In this document: piece after piece, positions 11,685 to 22,075 of the stretch
Position numbering within the stretch: position 1 is the first letter of the stretch
How the letters are laid out: the number at the start of each line of letters is the position of its first letter
NCBI GenBank assembly: GCA_002150815.3
Contig: NDFF03000011.1
Coordinates: 372,001-436,000 of the forward strand
Direction: 5' to 3'
DNA from: Grammothele lineata
Taxonomy: Eukaryota > Basidiomycota > Agaricomycetes > Polyporales > Polyporaceae
Length of the DNA: 64,000 nt
Notes under the pieces: model-generated
Told to the model about the DNA's origin: nothing
Databases searched by the model: none
What the model saw: only the letters and a program-made list of their open reading frames with translations
Translations under genes and position numbers: made by a program

Positions 11685-13270
11685 ATGGTGACAAGCACAC
11701 TCTCGGCCTCGCTTGGGCGCGCCCTTCGTAGCGCAGCGCGCACTCCGGTATGTCTTTTCTTCTACGTATCAAAACTTAGCCTCTGACACGGCACACCTCA
11801 GCGCCGTCCATTGCGGTCGTTCGCGACTGCAGTCAACATCCCCCACCCTCAACTGCAGACGACGACGCTGCCAAATGGCCTCACGGTAGCGACCGAGTCT
11901 CACCCTCATGCGCAGACGGCGACGGTGGGTGTGTGGATTGACGCGGGGTCGAGGGCCGAGACGGACGCGACGAACGGCACGGCGCACTTCCTCGAACACA
12001 TGGCTTTCAAGGGCACCAACCGCCGCACCCAGCACCAGCTCGAGCTCTCCGTCGAGAGCCTTGGTGCGCACTTGAACGCGTACACGTCGCGCGAGCAGAC
12101 CGTGTATTACGCCAAGTGCTTCTCCAAGGACGTCGGCACCAGCGTTGACATCATCAGCGACATCCTCCAGAACTCGACTCTCGAGCAGACGGCGATTGAG
12201 CGCGAGCGGGATGTCATTCTGCGGGAACAGCAGGAGGTGGACAAGCAGATGGAGGAGGTTGTCTTCGACCACTTGCACGCTGTCGCCTTCCAGGGTACGT
12301 GACGTTGACATTCCGTCTAGCAGTGGAACTCACCTTCCTTAGGCCAACCCCTTGGTCGCACCATCCTCGGCCCCAAGCAGAACATCCTCTCCATTAAACG
12401 CGATGACCTCTCGTCCTACATCAAGACCAACTACACTGCTGACCGCATGGTCCTTGTTGGCACTGGTGGTGTCCAGCACGAGCAGCTCGTCAAGTACGCC
12501 GAGCAGCACTTCGCCGGCCTCCCTGTTTCCCCCAACCCCATCCCCCTTGGCCGTCTCTCCCACCCCAAGACCCGCTTTGTCGGCTCTGAGGTTCGTGTCC
12601 GTGACGACACCATGCCTACCGCGCATGTCGCGATTGCTGTCGAGGGTGTTGGCTGGAGTTCACCCGACTACTTCCCCATGCTTGTCATGCAGAGCATCTT
12701 CGGCAACTGGGACCGCTCGCTTGGCGCGGCCGGCCTCATGTCCTCACGCCTGTCGCACATCGTGTCGACGAACAACCTCGCGAACAGCTTCATGTCCTTC
12801 TCCACCTCCTATTCGGATACCGGTCTCTGGGGCATCTACCTCGTCACCGAGAACCTCATGAACATGGACGACATGGTGCACTTCACCCTCCGCGAGTGGA
12901 CACGCATGTCGATCGCGCCCACGGATGTCGAGGTCGAGCGCGCCAAGAGCCAGCTGAAGGCCAGCCTCCTCCTCAGCCTCGACGGCACGACCGCCATTGC
13001 CGAGGATATCGGCCGTCAGCTGGTCACGAGCGGCCGCCGCATGACTCCCAAGCAGATCGAGACCTCCGTCGACATGGTCACTACCGAGGACATCAAGCGG
13101 GTCGCCCAGAAGTACCTCTGGGACAAGGACGTACGTTGCATGTGTCCAATTTGGCAGCTTCTAGTATACTCACGGGCTACTTGCAGATCGCCATTGCCGC
13201 TGTTGGCCCCGTCGAGGGTCTCCTCGACTACAACCGTATCCGTTCCGACATGTCGTCACTCGTGTACTAG
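11685..13270 (+). CDS. MAS1: Mitochondrial processing peptidase beta subunit
   Basis: Zinc metalloprotease subunit that removes presequences from imported mitochondrial proteins, together with MPP alpha. Exon 1 (11685-11747) encodes an Arg/Ser-rich targeting peptide ([20 protein letters not shown]) and joins in phase 0 to [17 protein letters not shown]. The inverted zinc motif is intact ([10 protein letters not shown]), with the distal ligand region [11 protein letters not shown]. Further M16 landmarks are [26 protein letters not shown] and [19 protein letters not shown]. The C-terminus is [19 protein letters not shown]. Four exons with typical introns. The intact HxxEH marks it as the catalytic beta subunit, not alpha or the complex III core proteins. 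Confidence 0.96.
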
Positions 13271-13626
13271 AGTGTGCCAGGTCTGCGCCGAGGGTTGGAC
13301 GTCGTTGTGTAGCTACCCCCGTAATGCTATCATAGGCGGCTTTTCGTTTAGACTATAAAAGTATCTACACTCTTTCTAGATACGCTCATAGGCGGCGTTG
13401 GTCGCATTCTTTGAGCGCACCTTCGAGCGAGCACGGACTGGTAAGCCACACAATCCAAGCAAGGCTATGAGAGATGCATAACGAAAGCAGGGCGGTCCTG
13501 GATATCGCATTGAGGTGTGACGGGAGTAGTACAGGTATATGTGCGGGCATAGTCAGAGGTGCGAGCAGGAAGATGCGTGAGTCCAAGACAGATCTACAGT
13601 GGGATGATACAGGACGTAGAGGGGCG
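13271..13626. other. Intergenic between convergent MAS1 and Aurora 3' ends
   Basis: About 360 bases of presumed 3' untranslated sequence; nothing else seen. Confidence 0.4.
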
Positions 13627-15054
13627 TCATGCAGGACTAGACATGGAGTGGCCCTTGGATCGGTATTTTACAATCCAAGGGTGTTTCCTGACATCACTGA
13701 GAGGGATGCGCTTCTCAGGGTCATATTGTAGAAGCTGTATAACAAGTGTCAAAACTTCAAGATGCTTTACAGCAAAGAGAACCTAGACGAACCCTGATAA
13801 TGAGATCACGAGCTTCTGGTGACACCTTCGAAGGGATCTTGAGGTCAACGCGCTGTATACGCCTATATGTGGCTATAGGCACCCGTGTCAGATGACAGCT
13901 CCTAACAAGCACGCTGACAAACGTACCGTTGTGCCCACTAAGGTCCTCAAAGGGAGGGTTGCCACATATGAACTCATACGTCAACACACCCAATGCCCAA
14001 TAGTCCACCTTCTCCGAGTGCTCGCGGCCCTCGACCATCTCGGGAGGGAGGTAGTCGAGCGTTCCGCACAATGTCTTCCGTCTGTTCCCGGGTGCGTGCA
14101 CACTCCAACCAAAGTCGGCGATCTTGAGCTCACCGTGGATACCGATGAGGATGTTCTCGGGCTTGATATCACGGTGGATGACGTGCTTCGAGTGAAGGTA
14201 CGAGAGCGCGTCGGCCATCTGATCAATGTATCGCGAGCTCCGCTTCTCGCTGAAGCAGCCGTACTTGGTGAGCTGCTTGTACAGTTCGCCCGCCCCCGCA
14301 AACTCGAGCATGAGGAATATGCGCTTCTCGTCGTGGAAGTAGCCGTAGAGGCGGAGGACGTGTGGGTGCCGCAAGTTCTGTTGGATCTCGATCTCGCGCC
14401 GGATCTGCTTCTCGACGCGCGACTCGACGATTTCGGACTTGTAGAGACACTTCAGCGCGAGAATGTAGTGCGGCTCTGTCTTCGTCCGGACCATGTATAC
14501 CCGCCCGAACTTGCCTTTGCCAAGGGGGCGGCCGATGTCGAAGTCGGTGAGGTGCCATTCTCGCGTCGGGCGCTCTCTAACATGGGGGTCAGCAACCGAG
14601 CACGGGGCAGAGCGCACGAACCACTCGAGACTCACATCGCGAAACTAGAGTCGAGGGCAAGCTGCTCAGCCGCCTCGCCGGTCACTGCTGCCCCTCGGGT
14701 CTCGTTCTCAATCTCAAAGCCTCCGTCGTAACGTCCAATGTCAATACGTCCAATGTCAATGGCAGGTTTCGCTGGCGGCGCGGCAGGGGAAGGTCCCCGG
14801 GAGGATCCGGCCGTGGTCGTAGTCGTGGTGGTCTTGGTAGCGAGCGACGACGACGAGCCTGCCTTTTGCAGGGTCGAGGTCGGTTGGAAGGGCGCAGGCG
14901 CGGCATATTTGGAGAGGAGTTTTGAGACGTTGGTCTGCGTCTGGCTAGGTTTCTTCTGGTGTTGCGCTGTTGGGGGTCGGGTGCCGGCGGTATTAGGTTT
15001 TGAGGAAATCTCTAGGGCTGAGATTTGGCGGGTGATCTGGTTGATGGATGTCAT
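13627..15054 (-). CDS. IPL1: Aurora-type serine/threonine protein kinase
   Basis: Mitotic kinase of the Aurora/Ipl1 family, which corrects kinetochore-microtubule attachment as part of the chromosomal passenger complex. A low-complexity Ser/Thr/Pro N-terminus of about 140 residues precedes the kinase domain. The domain shows the glycine loop ([15 protein letters not shown]), catalytic Lys (ILALKCLYK), [14 protein letters not shown] and a T-loop [16 protein letters not shown] matching the Aurora activation site. The C-lobe has [10 protein letters not shown] and, after a ~58-nt intron, [20 protein letters not shown], ending GHSMSSPA. The start at 15054 ([10 protein letters not shown]) was preferred over an open upstream extension. 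Most fungi carry a single Aurora. Confidence 0.94.
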
Positions 15055-15292
15055 GGTAGGTTTCGCAGACGCAGGAGTGAAAGGGGGCCGTAAAAGAGGA
15101 TGTGGGGATGCCGCCGACGACGTCGAGGACAAGCAATGCAATGCACACGAGGTTCGGATTTGAACTGGCGCCTTCCGCGCCATGCGGGGTTCGCGTCTGG
15201 TCATGTGACCGAGAGGCGTACTTGACTCGGGCCGTCGTTCCGTAACCCTAGATCACTTCCTCTCAGTCTGCTGCTGCCATACTACTAGTAAC

Positions 15293-15364
15293 ACGGCCCT
15301 ACGGGCCTACCTCGACTACGCTGACATATGGCCTTATGGGCATATACGGATTACGCTGATATAT
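15293..15364 (+). repeat. Two tandem diverged copies of a ~36-bp repeat
   Basis: Copy 1 at 15293-15329 and copy 2 at 15330-15364 share the layout 'ggcc(c/t)tacgggc', a spacer, and '(a/g)(c/t)tacgctga(c/t)atat'. A third copy lies at 19765-19802. Each begins with a small palindrome around gccctacgggc. Confidence 0.7.
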
Positions 15365-15378
15365 CATAAGGGAATTAC

Positions 15379-15437
15379 TCACAGTGAGCCTCTTTTTTTT
15401 GAATCAAATACTAGCGTGTTATATCACAGTGAGCCTC
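15379..15437 (+). repeat. 14-bp direct repeat, 45 bases apart
   Basis: The sequence tcacagtgagcctc occurs exactly at 15379-15392 and 15424-15437, just after the tandem ~36-bp repeat copies. Confidence 0.7.
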
Positions 15438-15802
15438 AGCGACCAAAAAACCGTCAAATGCTTGACACGACACACGGTCAGTGGTTGTATCTGGCCCCGT
15501 AGTGTGGTCCTCTCGTACCGGGAACTACACGAATCCACCGCATCGATCATGGTTTTCGCCTTTGCGACTTGTCCAGTTATTTTTTCTGCGTCAAGCCGAC
15601 GTTTGTCGTTTGCCTGAATCCGATCAGCAAGAACTATGAGAGCAGTCAGCGTATGGTCGAGCTGAGGGGACGCCCTAGGGCGGCTCGCCTTGGTCGTGTA
15701 CGTCGAGCTCGCTAGTCTGCACTTCTGCGATTACCACCTGACGATATACAGGGAGCCTGAAGACCGTGTAAGAAATGGATAGCTCATCAAATAAATAACC
15801 TC

Positions 15803-16129
15803 TCAACCAAAGACCAACCTTTCTTCTCCGATCGTGACATACTCCCCGGGCCGACCCCCAAGAATGATGGCGGAATTGACGAGGCCACCCGGATCGGAGA
15901 TGTCTTCGTAGCCTTCCTCTCCTTCAATTTGAATGCGGAAATCGGGATGAAGGTATACGAGTATCGTGTTTGTCGGCGTCTCATCGGGTGGGGGGAGGAT
16001 CTCGACCTGCAACTGGTGCCCCACGTTAGGGAGTTGAGGTGAGCTGATTGGCTCTACCTTGACCACCCGACACGAGAGGGAGTCGTCTTCAAGCATAGTA
16101 TGGATGTGAAGAAGAGCAGGGATGCCCAT
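15803..16129 (-). CDS. Small hypothetical protein, possible relative of the 17.6-18.1 kb gene
   Basis: A single open frame of 108 residues with G/C-rich third positions and a TATA-like 'cttatat' a few tens of bases upstream on its strand. No family is recognised with confidence. Its core (RVVKVEPISSPQLPN ... GHQLQVEI ... ILVYLHPDFRIQIEG) aligns by eye, almost without gaps, to the core of the protein at 17552-18138 (VRLMPTVVFDPN ... GYTLQAKA ... MDVYLNKTLRVF). That second protein resembles the RPA1 N-terminal OB fold. The start could also be the second Met (MLEDDS). Whether it is expressed is unknown. Confidence 0.45.
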   Translation of the reverse strand: MGIPALLHIHTMLEDDSLSCRVVKVEPISSPQLPNVGHQLQVEILPPPDETPTNTILVYLHPDFRIQIEGEEGYEDISDPGGLVNSAIILGGRPGEYVTIGEERLVFG

Positions 16130-16946
16130 TCAGACCTTCTTTGCGGCATGGATATAAGTATGAGAGAAGAGAGCGCGGAAATGTATTCTCGCGGATATCC
16201 GGAAATCCGGTGGTTGCACAGCACAGTACCATGGCTCGATCGGTGCGGGACACCTATCAGGTCAAGGTCATTACACCGACGAAGAACTCTACATGGACAG
16301 AATGTGGCTGGTGAGACGCACGAGTGGAATACGATACTGCTCATTCCTTCCTAGTATCGTGGTAGACCTCCGGGGCTGCGCTTGAAAGAGGGTGTGAATA
16401 ACCGAAAATGACGCTCCTAGGGTGAGCGTATCTTACCTAGACGTTCCAAGCTTATGCTCGTGTTGGGAGCACCGATACATGCAGTTACACCACAACCCTG
16501 ACACGTTGTTGTGTGGTATCGTGATAAGGTGTCGGACTCGAATATATCACAAAAGCTATCATATGCTGTGGCGAGGGCGCGCCATGTGTGCTACACTGGC
16601 ACAGCTGTGGCGGTCTAATGCACCAAAGTCGTGCAAGACTGTCAGCGTAGTTCCGAATACGTACACAGAACTTGGGGGAGATTCGGGATCGACAACTCGT
16701 TCGAGTCGTCCTGTAGTTTGCTTTAAAATACGAGATGGTGAACGACCTTGTGGGGTGTCTCTAACGACTCAGAGGAATACTTGTCTTTACGCCTGTCAAA
16801 CCGCAGGTCATTCCCGGAAGCTGCGGTGTGGTTCTGTCCCTTCGTTACACATATGGTCAGTATCTGGATATCGTTGGGGCGGTAGTAGCAATGTTCTGGC
16901 TACCACACAGAAGATGATACATTGAAGCGGAAGCCTATGAGAGCAT
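16130..16946. other. Intergenic, no clear gene
   Basis: Several open frames on both strands lack codon bias or domains. A 14-base match to the core of the 15.3/19.8 kb repeat lies on the minus strand at 16640-16653. Confidence 0.35.
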
Positions 16947-17274
16947 TCATTCTGCTCCTAAAGAGAAAAGCCGATGTCGGACCACGAGCAAGCTATGTTT
17001 GCCTCCGGGGAATGTGAATAAGTTGTCAAATCGGGTGGAGTCGGAGTCTATGCGGCGCTCTTCGAAGACTTCGTTGCCACGAGGTACTGGCAGTGCGCCA
17101 GCGGTCGCAGCTGCTGTCATCGCGGAAGGTGGTTACCCTACCAACTGTGCCAGCACGCGGAAAGAAGTCACTCACGCACATACAAAATACCGTTGAATTT
17201 CCCGTAACTTATCTCCTGGTCGTCGGTAGTACACAGCTCGAAGGAGATCGAAGCAGCAATCCCTACGTCTCCAG
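16947..17274 (-). CDS. 3' part of an unrecognised small gene
   Basis: Two exons fit together. One is 17176-17274 (ending SYGKFNGILYV), followed by a 62-nt intron (17114-17175) with a strong GTGAGT donor. The other is 16947-17113 (AATAGALPVPRGNEVFEERR ... LFTFPGGKHSLLVVRH, stop TGA). Intron length and phase agree with confirmed genes in the window. The 5' exon could not be placed; a candidate start with a TATA-like tttatac upstream exists near 17416 on this strand, but no clean splice links it. No domain is recognised. It may be a complete small gene or a remnant. Confidence 0.35.
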
Positions 17275-17551
17275 CTTATGTCGCAATCACAACTTGTAAC
17301 CATCTTCAGACCCTAACACGAAGGTCATGCGAAAAGGGACCGTTCAATTAAGTATGATACAGCAAGGTCAGGAGCCCGACCACCCGGCCACTGATATCGA
17401 CGGTGGCACGCGTCATCGGAGAATTCTTCCTGTATAAAACTACAATGCTACACTGCTTGCGCTCCTTTGAGTATTAGTTCGTGAAACGAGGTTGGCAAAT
17501 TGATACACACCTAATCTGCCACCAAAATCCCCGAAATGACCCTCCGAGAGA

Positions 17552-18138
17552 TTACGAAGATGGGGCGTAGGTACGGTGAGTCGCAGTGGTAGCCTCATCC
17601 TCTGCTGCGCGAGCTGCCATCTCTGTACGAGCAGCCTCATCCTGAAGTGCTAGAGGAACGGTGATGGTATTACTGATTAACTATTGAATGCACGGGAATT
17701 GGCTTACTGTGATTGTCGGAGGGCAGTTTCTCGATCTCATGAACGACTATACTGCAGCGAGATATTTTGTCAGCTTGGCAGCACTAATCGTCTAGGGCAA
17801 GCAGGTCCACGAGCGCACCGTATTGTTCCGGATGACAAGCGAGAGATCTGATTCAGCTTGACAATGGTAGGCTCATCGGGGAGCTCAGCCTCCTGTGTGT
17901 CTCCGATATGGAAGGAGAAGACACGGAGTGTCTTATTGAGGTAAACATCCATGCGATCGCCGCTGCCGTCCTCGATGGTTGCCTTGGCCTGGAGCGTGTA
18001 ACCTTCGAGCAGGAGGTTGGGATCGAAGACGACGGTCGGCATGAGACGAACAAGAGGCTTCGGAGTGGGCAAATCTCCGCCCGTAGGGTCCTGCAGCAAT
18101 GCTACGACTCCAGGAGAAGGGGTGAGAGTGTTAGCCAT
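17552..18138 (-). CDS. Small protein resembling the RPA1 N-terminal OB fold
   Basis: About 153 residues in three exons. Exon 1 runs from 18138 to LSSGTI; a 67-nt intron leads to RIVVHEIEKLPSDNH; a second intron leads to a coiled, Ala/Glu-rich tail ending HRTYAPSS. The layout matches the RPA70 N-terminal domain: an opening 'LTPSPGVVALLQDP', a strand 'KPLVRLMPTVV', a middle strand pair 'MDVYLNKTLRVFSF', and closing strands 'PTIVKLNQISRL' and 'IRIVVHEIEKL', the last pair corresponding to SIVRL...RIIIVLxLE in RPA1. Residue identity is low, so the family call is a hypothesis. The ssDNA-binding domains of full RPA1 are absent. Confidence 0.5.
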
Positions 18139-18338
18139 CGTAAGGGGTCTTTGAGGAGGGGTGTAGATGTCGGTGAAGCCGATGAGGATTACTCACGCGC
18201 AAGAGGTTTAAGTACCATTCGACTTGTTCTTGACACACACGGTTGACCCAAGCCGAGCTTGATCCTGAGTATGGAACGTGCACGAGCCGCAATTGCGAGC
18301 TGGGACCGCTATGCAGCCCGCATAGGAGCGCCGTGTGG

Positions 18339-19075
18339 CTAGTAGCGGTCTCCGTAGGTCCCAGACGGCGTCGGTGGATGTCGAGGATGTTCCGTCTCGA
18401 CACTTGCACGACTTGACTGGCTTGAAGTGGTGCCGCTAAATGCGGATGCGCCTACAGACAGCAAAACAATGCGGCCAAAGGTGTAGCCAATGGATGCTGT
18501 AAGTGATGGGGATCCGGACTCTGACCTCGGCGAGGGTGGTAGAAAGCGCGAGCTTGCCATGAGTGCATGGTCTGAAACTAGACACACAACGACACACGAT
18601 TTATCCGCCCTTGATGTCTGAAACTGAATGTTGGACGCACTAGGCCGCATGGCTGGCCAAAGTGAGATATAGCGAGGTCGCCATAGGTCAATGCGTACGA
18701 CAAATGTCTGAGAAATGAAGATCATACGTCATGACTGCAACGAAGGGCACGTACGGTGAACGGAGCTTACGCATTATGGCCCGGCCTTGTAACCACATTG
18801 ACAGTATGAGCGAGTCGCCGGAGGACCCAGTCGGCGGTTCTGTACGTTGGGTGGTTTCCGGTTGTGCGGATATGCCCAATTCGTCGTGTATGCAGACTCT
18901 GAAACTCGCCCATCAGGTCGACAACAAGTCGTTTCGGCGATGCTGCGTACAGTTGTTATTCCACGCATGTAGTACCTGACAATCACAGTTTTCAGCACTT
19001 CAGTTGAGACGCGTCAACTTCAACACTCGCCCTCAGAACCTCCTCGGAAGGCGGCGTACCAGATTTGTCGCTCAT
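18339..19075 (-). CDS. Hypothetical protein, tentative gene model
   Basis: Exon 1 opens MSDKSGTPPSEEVLRASVEV; an intron of about 100 nt (18899-18998) leads to VCIHDELGISAQPE ... GDSLILSMW. A last exon beginning near FVVRIDLWRPRYISLWPAM runs to a stop at 18339 after TEHPRHPPTPSGTYGDRY. The middle junction is uncertain because two acceptors are possible, and one piece of the last exon could itself be intron. Codon bias and Ser/Thr/Pro-rich composition argue for coding. There are no recognised domains. A weak hydrophobic stretch (GRIVLLSVGASAF) near the C-terminus may be membrane-associated. Confidence 0.35.
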
Positions 19076-20493
19076 GCGGACGGTAAGCGTCTACAGCGGG
19101 TTTGATAACGACTATGAATTGGCATAGTCGCTGAAGATTTCAGCGGTCGAGGGAAAATCAAGTTGTGATACAGGTCATCCGATGCGCCACGAGGGAGCAA
19201 ATCCCCTCCGCCTCAGTGGTCTCTTGCACCACTTGTTGCGGCCACGACACTTCTATGAACGGTATGTGGTCCACTGGACCACGTGTCCACCACAGGGGTG
19301 CATCATGCCCTGACACCACGATGGGTGTTGAAGTATCTCGCCAATATCAAGGATCGCGGACACAGAGAGATGACGAAGGGGCCTCCGTGGCCCACGAATG
19401 CCTGAACGACGACATTAAGAGACACTTTCACTTGAGGGCCGTAGCCGAGGCCGATCGGCAGACGCGGGGCAATCCCCAATAGTAGTAGTAGAGTAGGAGG
19501 AGCTAAAAGCCCGAAGCGCTTAGGATATAGGGTGATACGGTAGAGAGATAAGGTAACGAACCTCCTTTAGCGACCATGGGAGATGGGGGCAGACTCGTAG
19601 CACGCGTCGGAACTTGTAAGTCGGTGAAGCAGCCGAGGGTTCACGTGACCGTCGCGAGTACAGGAATGTTCGGGCCGTCTACCGGTCCGCCTCCTCCCGC
19701 TCATTTCAGGCGCCCATCCATTGTCGTCCCGGGTCCGTGTCGTCGTCGCCTTTTTGAAGTACAGCACGGCCCTACGGGCATTCTTGAACTACGCTGACAT
19801 ATTGAAGGGGGAGAGAGGGCATTCAAGACACTCGCAATACCGTGAATACTACTTCGTAGTTCGGGAATTGCCAGTTCCGAGACACGCAGACCAATCGCTG
19901 GTCGTGCTGCCCTGTCTGCTCCGACTCAGGCTGCACTTTCGGAATAAATCAGCTGGGCATTACGAACGCTTCGTCAGGATGGTGCAAATACTCCGAACGA
20001 GTTGACGTGATAAAGATGCCATTAATTCGTGTCGCTACGAGGCTAGTACTTATAATCCATAGCCTAACGGTCATATCACTACGCTTCGTCTCCCATGCCG
20101 CCGCCGTTGTGAGAGGACGTGAGGAACAGAGACGGGTTAAGCAGAGGGGCAGAGCGGAGGAGGAAACGTCCGAGCAATGCTGTTGGGAATCTCCTGAATT
20201 CGGAATGGGGATGTGCCACCTGCATTCTTGCTTCCTGGCTCCCGTTTCCCGTGCACGCGACCACTGACAGAATCCATCTTCGCCTTTGTTCCGACCGGGC
20301 AGATGCTACGGGCGTGTGACGTCAAGCCAATAATGTCGCCCGCAGCGTCGTGGCCACCGCGCTGGCGCGGAGTCGACGCCGCTCGACTGGACGGGGTGGC
20401 ATTTGGAATTGACGACGAGCCCCCAAACACGGCCTCTGCTTCGCACATTTTTACGCACCGAGTTGCCCCCGCCCCTATCGCCTCCCTTCAACA
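19076..20493. other. Intergenic: repeat copy and DUF202 gene promoter
   Basis: About 1.4 kb without a convincing gene. Holds the third copy of the ~36-bp repeat (19765-19802), a 17-bp palindrome (gtggtcc-act-ggaccac, 19266-19282) and the upstream region of the DUF202 gene. Confidence 0.45.
19765..19802 (+). repeat. Third copy of the ~36-bp repeat
   Basis: Same ends as the copies at 15293-15364: cacggccctacgggc at the start and actacgctgacatat at the end, with a different spacer. Confidence 0.7.
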
Positions 20494-21245
20494 ATGGCCA
20501 CGCTCGAACCCCCTACCGTTCTGATGAGGCCGCCGCCGTCCGAGTCGCCAGAGCTGCCGCCGTCGCCTGCCCCGTCGTCACACGACGTCACCCACTTGAG
20601 CCGCTTCGACATCCTTTGGCACTCCCTTCGCCCGTCACGGAATCATTCTCGCAACCCCTCGCGCAACCCTTCACGCATCCACAGCCGTGCACCGTCCCCG
20701 GAAAGTCCAGGTGATGGACAGGAGCAGAGAGATTCGATAGGGAGGCTGAAGAGGAGGAAGCGGCCGGCAGCAGAGGGGCCGAGCGAGCCGCGGTGGAAGG
20801 AGCTACTGAAGGAGTGGAAGCTGATGCTCACGTTGGAGAACTCGGGGAGCGTCGCGCGCGACCATCTCGCGTCCGAGCGGACGTTCCTGGCCTATGCTCG
20901 GACAAGCCTGACAATCGCCTCGACGGGCGTCGGTGCGTGCGTCAGTTTTTCTTCGCGTAGGCAGCGGCTCACCTCCCTTGGAACATAGCGCTTGTCCAGC
21001 TATTTACGCTGTCGGCTGCGGCGACGACGAAGGAGGACCTAGAACGATTCGCTCGCCCACTAGGAGCCGTTATGATTGTCCTTGGGCTCCTGACGCTATG
21101 CATAGGCGTTGTCCGGTACTTCCTCGTCCAAGATGCGCTCATCCGTGGAGTGTACCCTGTGGCGCGCATCAGCACGTCGTTTTTGTCCTTCATATTGCTC
21201 GTCCTGGTCCTTGTCGTGTTCATTATCATCTTGGTTGCCAAGTAG
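20494..21245 (+). CDS. DUF202-domain membrane protein
   Basis: About 230 residues in two exons. A Pro/Ser/Arg-rich cytosolic N-terminus (Asn-Pro-Ser-Arg repeats around residues 50-65, then a basic stretch KRRKRP) precedes the domain. The domain opens with the diagnostic RDHLASERTFLAYARTSLTI. After the intron it continues ALVQLFTLSAAATT, GAVMIVLGLLTLCIGVVRYF and a last membrane span SFLSFILLVLVLVVFIIIL. Three transmembrane segments are expected. Fungal relatives include Vtc1-like subunits of polyphosphate polymerase, but the call here is to DUF202 only; molecular role unknown. Confidence 0.88.
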
Positions 21246-22075
21246 GGACGTTGAGGAAGGCGGAGAAGGGAGGAGGGGGCGGAGATAGAGTTCGGCCACA
21301 GACACGCATACGTTATGCCCGGTTATATACCAGCACGCCATCGCCGCAGGAATGGCGAGCTGCATAGATGCCACTACTTACTGATCTACGAGCTATTTAG
21401 TAAATTGAACGACCTCCATTGGGCGGTCTTGCTGATGACAGGGACGATTTCAAACGCCATTCAACCTCCGTCTGCCACACTGGACGAATGAGAATGCGTC
21501 GATTCAATGGCTTCAAGCCTGGGATTTCGGCTACGTATGACTGCGCTAAGCGAGCCGTATAGTAACGTAGATCCCACCAACCATGCCCGCAGCCCTTTAA
21601 CGTCTTATGCTGGCCAACCGCCTCTGAACTAACGTCGCAAGTGACAGGACGAATATTGACAACGGGAACTCTGCTCTAGGGCGCGCACGGCTCGGGGCTG
21701 TGCCAGTTCACTCCCTTCAAGACGACTGGCGCGGTTCCCACCTGACTTGGTATCGCAGTCGAGATCCGACCTTCGTTCGTCCCCACTCTGTTGACTCTGT
21801 GACAGACCTTGGCAGACACACAACGAATAGGCGCCCAAACTTTGGGTGAGCGAAGGCTGCAAGTCACCACGTGGGGGAGAGCTTCGCGGAAGCAAATTGC
21901 CGGTGCGCATAATGCCACCGTTGGCTTAAGTTACTTTGTGCCAGACCTCGCGGCCTGCCAGTTAGTCTAGGGAGTCCCTTCAATTATGCAAGAGTACTGA
22001 AGTTGTGAACACAGGAAGAGTCTACAACATTGCGGAGTTTCGCGGTATGAATCAACCGAATCCGATCCCGCTGGG
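21246..22075. other. Intergenic between convergent DUF202 and peroxidase genes
   Basis: About 830 bases. Open frames at 21629-21918 on the minus strand show no domain or consistent bias. Probably 3' sequence of both genes. Confidence 0.4.

Larger units (their letters stand above)
15055..15802. other. Intergenic with short repeats
   Basis: Contains the Aurora upstream region, two adjacent diverged copies of a ~36-bp repeat (15293-15364) and a 14-bp direct repeat (15379-15392 and 15424-15437). No convincing gene. Confidence 0.5.

Noticed and set aside
15293..15437. CRISPR-like or transposon interpretation of the short repeats
   Set aside because: Only two adjacent copies without regular spacers, in a eukaryotic genome; no transposase-like frame or terminal repeats nearby.
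16231..16314. Short plus-strand frame reading VKVITPTKNSTWT, similar to the start of Kre9/Knh1-type secreted proteins
   Set aside because: Only 27 codons, no signal peptide and no continuation after the stop; at most a remnant.
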